From Hordeum vulgare subsp. vulgare (lineage: Eukaryota; Streptophyta; Magnoliopsida; Poales; Poaceae), in NCBI RefSeq assembly GCF_904849725.1, contig NC_058518.1, positions 512,665,225 to 512,729,224 on the forward strand: a DNA stretch of 64,000 nucleotides. The letters are read 5' to 3'. The position numbers and the translations under genes were made by a program. Under the pieces are notes generated by a model. That model ran no database searches. It was not told the origin of the DNA and was given only the letters and a program-made list of their open reading frames with translations. Below are positions 44,806 through 54,999 of the stretch, piece by piece (the stretch's first letter is position 1; each line of letters opens with the position of its first letter).

Positions 44806-45970
44806 GGACTAGAAGGTCCTTGGCCTTCTCCTCCTCCTCCTCATTCTCCTTCTTCTCTTCTTCTTCTTCTTCTTCTTTCTTTTCATTTTTCCTATTTCTT
44901 CTCCTCTTCTCCTTTTGTTGGAGCTAAATTACCTAATTATGTCTTTTTGGAGCTAAATGGGCTAATTATTCCATTTTAGAGGAAAACAAGCTAAGTATAT
45001 AATATTCATGAGCTAACCAAGGTTCTTATGCCATTTTGAGGTTACTATGGCATTTTGGAGCTAAATGGGCTAATTATGTCTTTTTGGGGAAATTGAAGTA
45101 AGGATAATATGAAATAGGAGAAGAAAGAGGAGGAGGAGGAGGAGAAGAAAAAATCAAGAAGAAGGAGGAGAAGGAGGAGGAGGAGAAGGACTAGAAGGTC
45201 CTTGGCCTTCTCCTCCTTCTCCTCCTTCTCATTCTTCTCTTCTTCTTCTTCTTCTTCTTCTTCTTTCTTTTCATTTTTCCTATTTCTTCTCCTCTTCTTG
45301 GAGCTAATTAGCTAACTATGTCTTTTTGGAGCTAAATGGGCTAATTATCTCATTTTAGAGGAAAACAAGCTAAGTATATAATATTAATGAGCTAACCAAG
45401 GTTCTTATGCCATTTTGAGGTTATTATGGCATTTTGGAGCTAAATGGGCTAATTATGTATTTTTGGGGAAACTAAAGCAAGGATAATATGAAAGAGGAGA
45501 AGAAAGAGGAGGAGGAGGAGAAGAAGAAGAAATCAAGAAGAAGGAGGAGAAGGAGGAGAAGGAGGAGGAGGAGAAGGACTAGAAGGTCCTTGGCCTTCTC
45601 AAGGTCCTTGGCCTTCTCCTCCTTCTGCCCCTCCTCCTCCTCCTCCTCCTCCTCCTTCTCCTTCTTCTTCTCTTCTTCTTCTTCTTCTCTCTTTTCATTT
45701 TCCCTATTTCTTCTCCTCTTCTCCTCTTCTTGGAGCTAAATTAGCTAACTATGTCTTTTTGGAGCTAAATGGGCTAATTATCTCGTTTTAGAGGAAAACA
45801 AGCTTAGTATATAATATTAATGAGCTAACCAAGGTTCTTATGCCATTTTGAGGTTATTATGGCATTTTGGAGCTAAATGGGCGAATTATGTCTTTTTGGA
45901 GCTAAATGGGCTAACTATGTCATTGTTGGGGAAATTAAGGCAAGGAGAATATGAAAGAGGAGAAGAGAAA
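44806..45970. repeat. hairpin tandem array, right part (about three units)
   Basis: Continuation of the array after the Copia element. The interrupted unit resumes with GGACTAGAAGGTCCTTGG at 44806. ATATGAAA anchors lie at about 45107, 45486 and 45951. One unit has a local duplication of AAGGTCCTTGGCCTTCTC near 45586-45618. The last unit stops in the middle at the donor side of the Transposase_24-like gene, so the array occupies DNA directly downstream of that gene. Confidence 0.9.
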
Positions 45971-45975
45971 CTTAC

Positions 45976-47453
45976 CGTAGTGGTCATCAAGGAGGAGAAA
46001 CACGTGGAAAAGGGTCGTGCGATGCCGCTCGGGAGTTATTCTGCAGAATAGATATTTTTGCAATGTCTCAGTTAGCATGATGACACTCAATTATTAATAC
46101 TAGTTTATAATGAAACTCACTGTGCCAATCGAAGAGAAGATGGGCATCGGCGGAGGGACTTGACCGCTCTTCTCGCACAGACCCTGAAGAGTGGGTCATA
46201 TTAGTTAGTAATGAAACAGACATTACACACATGATTTGGCTAATGTGAAAAAAAACTTACCACAAAAAACTCGTACAGGGCCCGTTGACCCGCCTCATTC
46301 CGGGACCTCTCCTCCTCAATCAATCGTGCCGTGGTCTGGTCCCTCTCATCAAGAGCAGCCTGACTTGCCAATCTCTCTTTCTCAAGAGCAGCCTGTCTTG
46401 CCAATCTCTCTTTCTCAAGAGCAGCCTGGTTTGCCAATCTCTCTTTCTGAAGAGCAGCCTGAAACACCATTCCTCGTTACCACAGTAATGATCTATGGTG
46501 ACACACATAATGAAATGGATGAAAGTGTTCTTAGTCCGTACAACTAACCTCGATGGCAAGTTCGACTGGCCGTGGACGACGCATTATCTCAGGACAGCTG
46601 CTCGACTGGCGCGCCTTGATCTTCGGAAGAGTGAGTGGAGAACGTATTATCCCATCTCCAATGGCTATCGAGCCATGGGGCCTCCCGCCACCAGATATCA
46701 TCACCAGATGTGGATCCAAAGGTTCCTGGCTAGGGTTAAAGTCATCCCCTTTCGTAGCCTTCCCCGCGTCCCTGTATGCCACGAGCTTCTGGTGGGATGA
46801 TATGTTGGTGAAGTTATTGGGATCATCCAGGTCAGACTCAGAGAATGCCTTCGCCTTCTTGTACGAGGCAATATGGGCCATGCCATAAAGGTCGTACAAG
46901 TGTGGCATCTCCGTCTTATTGTGATGCGCCTAAAAGAGAGGAACAAAATATTAGCATCAAGAATGAATTGCATGAATCATGAAGCAAATCACATACCCAG
47001 TTTCGTCCAAACTGAAGTGAGTTGGCGCTGCCTTGATGGTGTGGCACACCAACCATTTGGCTACGCCGATCCTTCGCATTCTCGTGGACGGCTCGCCACC
47101 TGCCTGTGCACCACTCATCAACCAACGCCTCCCAACAATCCATCTTATCCGCACACCATCTCGGGGGCACCTGTAAGTTATTAGACAGAATTTTCAGCGC
47201 TACACCTATGAACGAAATAAAGAAAACTACGTAGAAGGACTTAAGAATAGGTAATTACCTTCATGTATTGCTCCTTCTTCAGAAACTTTCCGCGGCAATC
47301 CTTCTTCTGCTTCTTAATACCACGCGTGGCGTAGTAATCTCGAATAGCCTGCGGCGGAGCCTCGTGGCGCAAGTTCTGTAGTAACCGCCTACACTCGGCC
47401 TCGAGAACCCTGGCCGCCTCCTCCTCATATCCATCCTCACACCTATAGAAGGT
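45976..47453 (-). CDS. Transposase_24-like (TNP1/Ptta) CACTA gene, 5'-truncated, six exons
   Basis: Minus-strand exons with GT-AG borders: 47259-47453, 46997-47170, 46549-46929, 46261-46458, 46121-46183 and 45976-46040. The first five are multiples of three (65, 58, 127, 66 and 21 codons), and the frame stays open to a TGA in the last, about 354 residues. Blocks: YEEEAARVLEAECRRLLQNL; DEWCTGRWRAVHENAKDRRS; GVPHHQGSANSLQFGRNW; a long hydrophilic part; then a coiled-coil-like repeat of QAALEKERLA units. The RRSQ..HHQGS pattern fits the plant Transposase_24 family, the CACTA accessory protein that would bind subterminal repeats. No start codon or upstream exon is found before the element end, so the 5' part is missing. 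A last donor-like GTAAGT at 45975 may start a 3' UTR intron. Confidence 0.65.
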
Positions 47454-47554
47454 CTGCAATCAAATGTGAAAACACCGATTAGTACAATAATTAGCTATAT
47501 TGTTAATTTTAGATTCTGTAAAAGGATAATTTACCCAAAAGGATATTCAGCCAG

Positions 47555-47602
47555 CAGACGGCAAAGAACTGACTGATGGCAAATTACTGGATTCCAGTAG
47601 TG
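47555..47602. repeat. CACTA right terminal region
   Basis: Contains AGACGGCAAAGAACTGACTG and the terminal GGATTCCAGTAGTG, mirroring the left end of the element. The next three bases (TGT) are the imperfect target duplication. Confidence 0.85.
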
Positions 47603-47605
47603 TGT

Positions 47606-48395
47606 TACCAATCTCTTGCAAAAGGATATTCCTTTTGTCTTTGACGATGATTGTGAGGAAGCCTTCGAAATACTTAAGAGGGCTTTGATAACTGGACCTA
47701 TTGTTCAACCACCTGATTGGAACCTACCTTTTGAGATCATGTGTGATGCTAGTGATTATGCTATTGGTGATGTTCTAGGGCAAAGTGTTGATAAGAAGTT
47801 GAATGTTATTCACTACGCTAGTACAACTCTAGACAGTGCCCAAAGAAACTATGCCACTACGGAAAAGGAATTTCTAGCAGTCGTGTTTGCATGTGAAAAG
47901 TTCAGGTCTTACATAGTTGACTCCAAAGTCACTATCCACACTGATCACGCTGCTATTAAGTACCTCATGGAGAAGAAGGATGCTAAGCCTACACTTATCA
48001 GATATGTTCTCTTGCTACAAGAATTTGATCTGCACGTTGTTGACACAAAGGGTGCTGATAACCCAGTAGCAGATAACTTGTCTAGGTTGGAGAACGTTCT
48101 TGATGACCCACAACCTATTGATGATAGCTTTCCCGATGAGCAACTGAATGTCATCAATGCTTCACGTAGTGCACCGTGGTATGCTGGTTATGCAAACTAT
48201 ATCGTTGCCAAATACATACCACCTAGTTTCACGTACCAGCAAAAGAAGAAATTCTTCTTTGACTTGAGACACTACTTTTGGGATGATCATCACCTTTATA
48301 AGGAAGGAGTAGATGGTGTTATTAGACGATGTGTACCTGAACATGAACAGGGACAGATCCTACAGAAGTGTCACTCCGAGGCTTACGGAGGACAC
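47606..48395 (+). pseudogene. Athila gag-pol, part 2: RNase H and start of integrase
   Basis: Continues the frame broken at 20890: [20 protein letters not shown], then RNase H with [38 protein letters not shown] and [27 protein letters not shown] linker follows, and the segment before the integrase zinc finger ([20 protein letters not shown]) ends at HSEAYGGH. There the non-autonomous Athila LTR starts, and its TGA closes the ORF. No stop or frameshift of its own in 263 codons. Confidence 0.93.
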
Positions 48396-50165
48396 TGATA
48401 CGTCTACAACGTATCTACTTTTCCAAACTCTTTTGCCCTTGTTTTGGACTATAATTTGCATCATTTTAATGGAACTAACCTGGACTGATGTTGTTTTCAG
48501 CAGAATTGCCTTGGTGTTATTTTTGTGCAGAAATCAAAGTTCTCCAAACGTCCTGAAAATTTACGGGGAGCAGTTTTGGAAAATATCAAGAATATCTGCG
48601 CCAAGTTCCATCTCACGGGGTGGGCGAGTGGGCCAAAAGCCCCTGCTCCGCCACCACCCCCTGGTGGCCGTGGGCAGGCTTGTGGGGCCCACAGGCACCT
48701 GCCGCCCCCAACTCCACCTCTATAAGTTGCCTTTCGTCCCAGAAAAAATAAAAGAGAAGTTTTTGCCGCGTTTTCGATACGGAGGCACCGCCACCTCCTG
48801 TTCTTCATTTGGAGGGCAGATTCGGAGTCCGTCTTGGGCTCCGGAGAGGGGAAATCGTCGCCATCGTCATCATCAACCTTCTTCCCTCTCCAATTCCATG
48901 AAGCTCTTCGTCGTTCGTGAGTAATCTATTCGTAGGCTCGCTGGGCGGTGATGAGTAGGATGAGATCTACCATGTAATCGAGTTAGTTTTGATGGGGATT
49001 GATCCCTATTATCCACTATGTTCTGAGATTGATGTTGCTACTACTTTGCCATGCTTAATGCTTGTCACTAGGGCCCGAGTGCCATGATTTCAGATCTGAA
49101 ATTATTATGTTGTCACCAATATATGCGTGTTTTAGATTCGATCTTGCAAGTTGTAGTTACCTACTATGTGTTATGATCCGGCAACCCCGGAGTGACAATA
49201 ACCGGAACCACTCCCGGTGATGACCATAGTTTGAGGAGTTCATGTGTTTACCAAGTGCTAATGCGTTGGTTCGGTTCTTTATTAAAAGGAGAACCTTAAT
49301 ATCCCGTAGTATCCTTTTGGACCCCGCTGCCACGGGAGGGATGGACAATAGATGTCATGCAAGTTGTTTTCCCTAAGCACGTATGATGACACACGGAATG
49401 CATGCCTACCTCACATTGACGAACGGGAGCTAGCCAATTATCTCTTCGTGTTATAACTGTTGCATGATGAATATCATCCAAACAAATCACCGACCCATTG
49501 CCTACGAGTTTGTCCTACTGTTGCTACTGATGTTACTTGTTTTTCTCTCCTCCTGCTGCTACTGCTGTTACTTGTTTTGCTCTGCTGCTGCTACTACTAC
49601 TGTTGCTACTGCTGTTACTTGTCTTGCTCTACTGCTACTGTTGCTACTACTGTCGCTTGCTACTGTTGCTACTTGCTACTACTGTGACTACTGCTGTTCC
49701 TTGCCACTATTATTGCTCGTTACACTGCTGCTACCTGCTACACTGTTGATTCGCTGACCATTGACGGGAACTGACAATTTCCATCAACGCGGCAACGAAG
49801 GCGCCATTGATACAATCGTTAGGAATAGTCTGCCGTCAACAGATCATTTCTGACACCGTTCTTATCATATTACTTTGGTGTTACTACTGTGCTTGCAGAT
49901 ACTAATCTTTCAAGTGTGGTTGAATCTGACAAATTCAGCTGCTAATACTCGAGAGTATTCTCTCACCTCCTTTAGGCGATCTACAAATTTGGGTCGAATA
50001 CTCTACCCTCGAAAACTACTGTGAACCCACGCGCTGGTGGGCCATCAACAACATTCTTCCCGTCTCATTACTGGGGAGTGCTTTCAGCATTCTTCTGGTG
50101 CCGTTGCAGGAGAAGGTTTGTTGTCATAAGCATTCGTCTAGCTAACGCCAGAGATTGCAGGATCA
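48396..50165 (+). repeat. left LTR of the gag-protease element
   Basis: 1,770 bp. Contains the GC-rich inverted repeat at 48628-48692 (GGGCC..AAGCCCC / CAGGCTTGTGGGGCCC), a CTCTATAAG TATA-like box at 48718-48726, and a (TGC/TAC)n triplet-rich tract at 49500-49745. The ORFs at 48525-48924 and 49460-49757 (Leu-rich) come from this LTR and have counterparts in the right LTR. Confidence 0.93.
49500..49745 (+). repeat. degenerate trinucleotide tract in the LTR
   Basis: Interspersed TGTTGCTACTGCTGTTACTT and CTGCTGCTACTACTACTG phrases. The right-LTR counterpart (58055-58300) differs in triplet number and order, showing replication slippage or unequal exchange since insertion. Confidence 0.85.
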
Positions 50166-50174
50166 ACATTTTTC

Positions 50175-50192
50175 TGGCGCCGTTGCCGGGGA
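50175..50192 (+). other. primer binding site (tRNA-Asp type)
   Basis: TGGCGCCGTTGCCGGGGA starts 9 bp after the LTR and is a full complement of the plant tRNA-Asp 3' end as I know it. The element at 17971 has the same site with two transitions. Confidence 0.85.
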
Positions 50193-50242
50193 GGTATTGC
50201 TATATTCTCTGAGTCACTTGGGATTTATATCTGCTGATCACT

Positions 50243-53191
50243 ATGAAGAATCTGAAGGATCCGAAGACCAAAGTATTGCCCTCAACTACGAGGGGAGTTA
50301 AGGAATTGCCATCTAGCTCTGCACTTGATTCACCTTCAGTTATGAGTAAGTTTGCGACATCACCTCCTGCTAGAAATATTGATATGTCGCCTGTGCTTGA
50401 TGATGCTTATGATGCTACTGCTAGAGATGTTATGCTTGATACTATGCCTGATACTGCTTTGCCTGATACTGCTAGAGATGCTATGCTTGATACTATGCCC
50501 GATGATGCTATGCTTGATACTTTGCCTGATACTGCTAGAGATGCTATGCTTGATACTGCTTTGCCTGATGATGCTAGAGATGCTATTTTGCCTGATGATG
50601 ATATGCTTGATACTTCTAGAGATACTCCTTTTCCTGATGATGATATGCTTGATACTGCTAGAGATACTCCTTTGCCTGATGTTCCACTAGGAGTGTTCCT
50701 TGATGCTCATTTTGCTAGAGTTACTGCCAATGCTCGTGATGCTTCTGAAACTACCGATACTATTGAGATAGAACCAACTTTTGCTCCTGCTAGATCTAGC
50801 TCTCCTAGATATGAATTGCCTGATATACCTGAGGGTTACGTTATGGAGGGAGAGATAGCTGAGGATTTTCTTGCGTGTAAGGATGCCTATGACGCTGAGA
50901 AATTACTTCTCAAGTGGAAGGAAAAATCTCGGGAAGCTAGGATGAAAAATGACCCGAAGTTTGCCACTTCGCCTATCTTTGTCACCGATAAGGATTATGA
51001 ATTCTCTGTCGACCCTGAGATAATCTCTCTAGTCGAATCTGATCCTTTTCACGATTATGAGTCTGAGACGGTCATAGCCCATCTTGCCAAACTATCCGAA
51101 ATAGCCGACCTTTTCACTAATGAGGAGAAGATCCGCCACTACTATATCCTTAAGCTATTTCCTTTCTCTCTAAAGGATGACGCTAAAGCCTGGTTCACCT
51201 CTCTTGCTCCTGGATGTGTGCGTAGTCCCCAAGAGATGGACTAGTACTTCTGTGAGAAATATTTCCCTGCCCATAAGAAGCAAGCTGCCTTGCAGGAAAT
51301 ATACAACTTTGCTCAACTCCAAGAAGAGAGTCTTCCACAAGCTTGGGGGAGGCTCGTCCAGCTACAGAATGCTTTGCCTGATCACCCTCTTAAGAAGAAT
51401 GAGATACTTGATATCCTCTATAACGGACTTACCGATGCCTCTAGAGACTACCTAGATAGTTGTGCCGGTTGTGTTTTTAGGGAACGAACTGTAGAACAAG
51501 CCGAGATCCTACTGAATCATATCTTGATCAACGATAATGCTTGGACTATTCCCGAACCACCTCCTAAGCCAACTCCTAAGAAAAGAGGTATTCTATTCCT
51601 CAGTCCCGAAGATATGAAAGAAGCCAAGAAATCTATGCAAGAGAAAGGCATTAGATCTGAAGATGTCAAAAATCTACCACCTATCGAAGAGATCCACGGT
51701 CTCGATAACCCGATGCATGTAGTGGAAGTGAATTCTCTGTGTAGGTTTGACGAGAGTGATATTCCTTTTAATAAACCTGCTAGCCTATGCTTTGATGAAT
51801 TTGACAACTTTGTTGCCAAACAACAGAGTTTCAATGATTATGTTAGCAGATATTTGGAACAAAGTACTCATGTGCTTAGCCATCTAAGTGCTTGTGTAGA
51901 CAGAAATGTCAATGCTCTGAAGCTTCTGAGTAAACATGCCTCTATGATTACTACTCAGGTAGAACAAGTACTTAAAGCTCAAAATGACTTGCTCGATGAA
52001 TTAAATGACAACTCCGTCAGAGTCATTACTAGAGGAGGCAAAATGACTCAGGAACCATTGTATCCTGAAGGTCATCCTAAGAGAATTGATCAAGATTCTC
52101 AAGGGATCAATGCTGATACACCTAGTCATCCTAAGGAGAAGAAGAAGGATGATAGGAGCCTACACGCTAGTTCACCAAATACTGTCACACCTGAAGAACC
52201 TAATAATATTTCTGCATCTGATGCAGAAACACAATCAGGTGATGAACATGAACCTGGTGACAATGTGGACATCGATGTTCATAATAATGCTCAACCTAGC
52301 AATGATGAGGATGTGGAGATTGAACCTACGGTTAATCCTGATAATCCACAACCTAAGAGATACGATAAGAACGACTTCACTGCTAGGAAGCATGGTAAAG
52401 AAAGAGAGCCATGGGTTCAGAGACCTATGCCCTTTCCTCCTAAGTCATCCAAGAAAAAGGATGACGAGGATCTTGAGCGCTTCGTTGAGATGATAAGACC
52501 CGTCTTTCTGCAGATGCGGTTAACTGATATGCTCAAGATGTCTCCGTATGCCAAGTACATTAAAGATATCGTGACTAATAAGCGGAAGATACCAGATCTT
52601 GAGATCTCCACCATGCTTGCCAACTACACTTTTAAAGGTGGAACTCCTAAGAAACTTGGTGATCCCGGAGTGCCCACTATACCTTGCTCTATTAAAGGAA
52701 ACTACGTAAGAACTGCCTTATGTGACCTTGGAGCCGATGTTAGTGTTATGCCTTTCTCTCTTTATCGTAGAATTGAATTGGATAAGTTGACACCCACCAA
52801 AATTTCTCTGCAAATGGCCGACAAATCAACTGCTTTCCCTATCGGCATTTGCGAGGATGTGCCTGTTATGGTTGCTAACACCACTATCTTAACGGACTTT
52901 GTTATCTTGGATATTCCCGAGGACGATGCCATGGCTATCATCCTCGTAAGACCTTTTTTAAACACTACAGGGGCTGTTATAGATTGCAACAAAGGCAATG
53001 TCACTTTCCATGTCAACGGTAATGAGCACACAATGCACTTTCCAAAGAAACGATATCCAGTACATTGCATCAATGCTATCGAAAAGACTTCATCGATTCT
53101 CATTGGGAGCTTTGAATGCCCTATTCCTCGTGTCAAGATGAAGTACGATTTGCTTGTTGGGGAGATACATATCCCCATTGAGGTGACTTAG
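50243..53191 (+). pseudogene. gag-protease polyprotein of the non-autonomous element
   Basis: ATG at 50243 (MKNLKDPKTKVLPSTTRG), one frame to the stop at 53189-53191, broken by a TAG at 51242-51244. Residues about 50-155 are acidic tandem repeats built on ARDAMLDTMPDTALPD. The capsid-like gag core follows: YYILKLFPFSLKDDAKAWFT and, past the stop, YFPAHKKQAALQEIYNFAQL with LPQAWGRLVQLQNALPD. A long hydrophilic linker precedes the aspartic protease region: KLGDPGVPTIPCSIKGNYV, TALCDLGADVSVMPFSLYRR and ILVRPFLNTTGAVIDC. The frame ends after the protease without any reverse transcriptase, so the polyprotein is complete in itself apart from the stop. Confidence 0.92.
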
Positions 53192-53419
53192 TGGCTATTC
53201 GAAAATTCTCCGTTCTCTCTTGCGATTCGAGAAGCTTTTGTCATAAGGACTTGATCAACCCCATTGACGGATTTCTTTCGATGACCATGAAACAGATGAA
53301 TCAGATAGTCACATACCTCTGTTTTGAGTTTTCCTTTTTTGTTGCTTAGAAGAAATATGATAGAATTAGTTTATCTCTTCCTCTTTTTTGTTTTAGTGTC
53401 CCAGAGAAAAATACCTCGA

Positions 53420-53640
53420 AAATAAAAGTTCTCCGATGGTCCTGAAAATTTAGTATGATTTTTTTTGGAATTTTTGAAAATTTCTGGGCCTGAGAGCTGG
53501 CCAGGGGGCCTGACCAGTGGGCCACAAGCTCCCCCACCGCCACCTACCCCCCTGGTGGCGGGGTGCAAGCTTGTGGGTCCCATAGGCACCCCCTCCACTC
53601 ATTCCAGCTCCCAGCCTCTTCTTCCACCTCTAGAAAAAAT
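53420..53640 (+). promoter_or_regulatory. internal copy of an LTR module upstream of the 3' ORF
   Basis: Matches the element's own LTR (48530-48695; 57072-57235): AAAGTTCTCC, TCCTGAAAATTTA, a TTTTGGAA spacer, GTGGGCC..AAGC, a CCCCCTGGTGGC centre, then CAAGCTTGTGGGTCCC and AGGCACC. The inner part is an inverted repeat able to form a hairpin. It ends about 340 bp before the ATG of the 3' ORF and may act as promoter or leader for a separate transcript. Identity of function is inferred. Confidence 0.65.
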
Positions 53641-53743
53641 TGTTTCGCAGCTCAAACCCGTGTTCTTGCTCATTTGGCTGTGATTTTCGATCTCCTTGCT
53701 CAAAGCACCATTCTCCGAACCGTTTTGGGAAAATTACTCCTTG

Positions 53744-53965
53744 GTAAGTGACTCCTCCATTGGTCCAATTAGTTTTTGCTCTAGTGCTTTATCCTCCACT
53801 TATTCTTGCTACCTTGGTGACACTGTTCTTGAGCTTGAAAGGTTGATTTTAGCTGGTCCCAAGTAGTTTTAGCGCGTGATACAGTCTCTAGGCACTAGTA
53901 GGAGTAGTTGCTACAAGATGTGGTGGGTCTTTATTCACTTTTCTCTTGAACTATAAAAATTTCAG
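53744..53965 (+). other. candidate intron in the leader of the 3' ORF
   Basis: TTG/GTAAGTGACT at 53741-53753 and a T-rich AAAAATTTCAG ending at 53965 flank 222 AT-rich bases directly before the ATG at 53978. A leader intron would fit a spliced or separately started transcript for the 3' ORF. No direct proof. Confidence 0.4.
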
Positions 53966-53977
53966 CATAAGGAAATT

Positions 53978-54999
53978 ATGTTCAGGAGGAAGTTTCATGG
54001 TGGTTCCTCAAGTAAGAAGGGTCCTCGTCTCTCCTTTCGGGAGCCCAAACCTTTTCAACTAAGGGACGCACCGGTGCAACCATGTGAATGGCCTTCCGAT
54101 GAGTTCATGATCGAAGCAGGCTTCAAGGATGAGTTCGATGCACTTGATCGCAATGCCGGGTTAGAAGAATTCCTCTCAGATAAATGTGAATGTTATGCTA
54201 TGCTCACTGCCTCTTTCGTGCATAGATTTAAATTTTTAGCTGGGCGTGAATCATCCATACTGTTTGATCTGTATGATAAATACTATACCGTGGATCTGGA
54301 GGATTTCTATAGGATATGCAAGATACCGATGGGGGTAGTGTTAATGATCCTCCTAAGTCTTCGGTCAGAGACTTTGTCTCCAGTATAACTATGGGAGAAA
54401 CCAGAGATATCACGCAAGCCACCATAGGAAGCATCCATTTACCTGCCTTGCACTACCTTGCTCTCTTCATAGGTAGTTGCATTAACGACAAGGGTGCACA
54501 TTGTCACTTATGCGCTTCCGACCTTAGTATGCTTAAGAGCGCAGTAACAAGTGACAGGAGCTTCAATATGGGAGCTATTATAGCAAGGAGGCTGAATAAA
54601 AATGCTAGTGAGGGGGATTTCTTTGGTGGAGTTTATGCTACACGCTTAGCAAATTTTCTTGGGGTATCCATCCGTCCAGAAGACCCTCCTCTCCGTACAA
54701 CCTACCTTGATCGTGTCGCTCTAACACGCTACTAGTTCCTTGAGAGAGATCATGGATCTCTTCTATACCGCTTGATATTTAATCGGCAGTGTGTTTTCCA
54801 TATTACGCTTCCTGCTCCTGCGTTCTTTGACTTTCAGGTTAAACGAAGATACTACATAACCATAGAAGAGGCAGAGGAGTATGAGAGGGAGGCGACGGCT
54901 ACTCGACTTCGTGAGGCAGCTATTCAGGCAGTGGCTGCAGCACTCCCGTATAACACCCATTATGACTTTGGGTTTCGCCAGGATCATCCATGGGAGTAG
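53978..54999 (+). pseudogene. extra 3' ORF, Athila ORF1-like
   Basis: About 340 codons: MFRRKFHGGSSSKKGPRLSF, CEWPSDEFMIEAGFKDEFDA, LAGRESSILFDLYDKYYTVD, a switch of frame in the G run at 54331-54335, then SVRDFVSSITMGETRDITQA, LPALHYLALFIGSCI and FFGGVYATRLANFLGVSIRP. A TAG at 54733-54735 follows, and in the same frame LIFNRQCVFHITLPAPAFFD to the stop at 54997-54999. I recognise the family as the Athila ORF1-like protein widespread in wheat retrotransposons. It occupies the position of env-like ORFs, but I see no signal peptide or membrane segment. Broken by one single-base deletion and one stop. Confidence 0.75.

Larger units (their letters stand above)
20891..47602 (-). mobile_element. 26.7-kb CACTA element holding two nested retrotransposons
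   Basis: Left end CACTACAGGAATCAAC, right end GATTCCAGTAGTG (inverse CACTACTGGAATC). Flanking triplets are TCT and TGT, a 3-bp duplication with one change. Removing the insert restores the Athila frame (..RPL then TNLLQKD..). GACGGCAAAGA repeats cluster at both ends (20930-21420; 47557-47580), as in CACTA subterminal regions. Without the Tat (22089-34059) and Copia (36377-44800) insertions it is about 6.3 kb. It keeps a Transposase_24-like gene on the minus strand near its right end and a tandem hairpin array. No TNPD transposase is found, so it would have needed help in trans. Confidence 0.92.

Noticed and set aside
49460..49757. Leu-rich ORFs resembling membrane proteins (also 58003-58329)
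   Set aside because: They are translations of a TGC/TAC triplet tract in the LTR; several frames give similar Leu or Cys runs.
53978..54999. Reading the 3' ORF as a true envelope protein
   Set aside because: No signal peptide, hydrophobic membrane segment or cleavage motif is visible; similarity is to Athila ORF1-like proteins.
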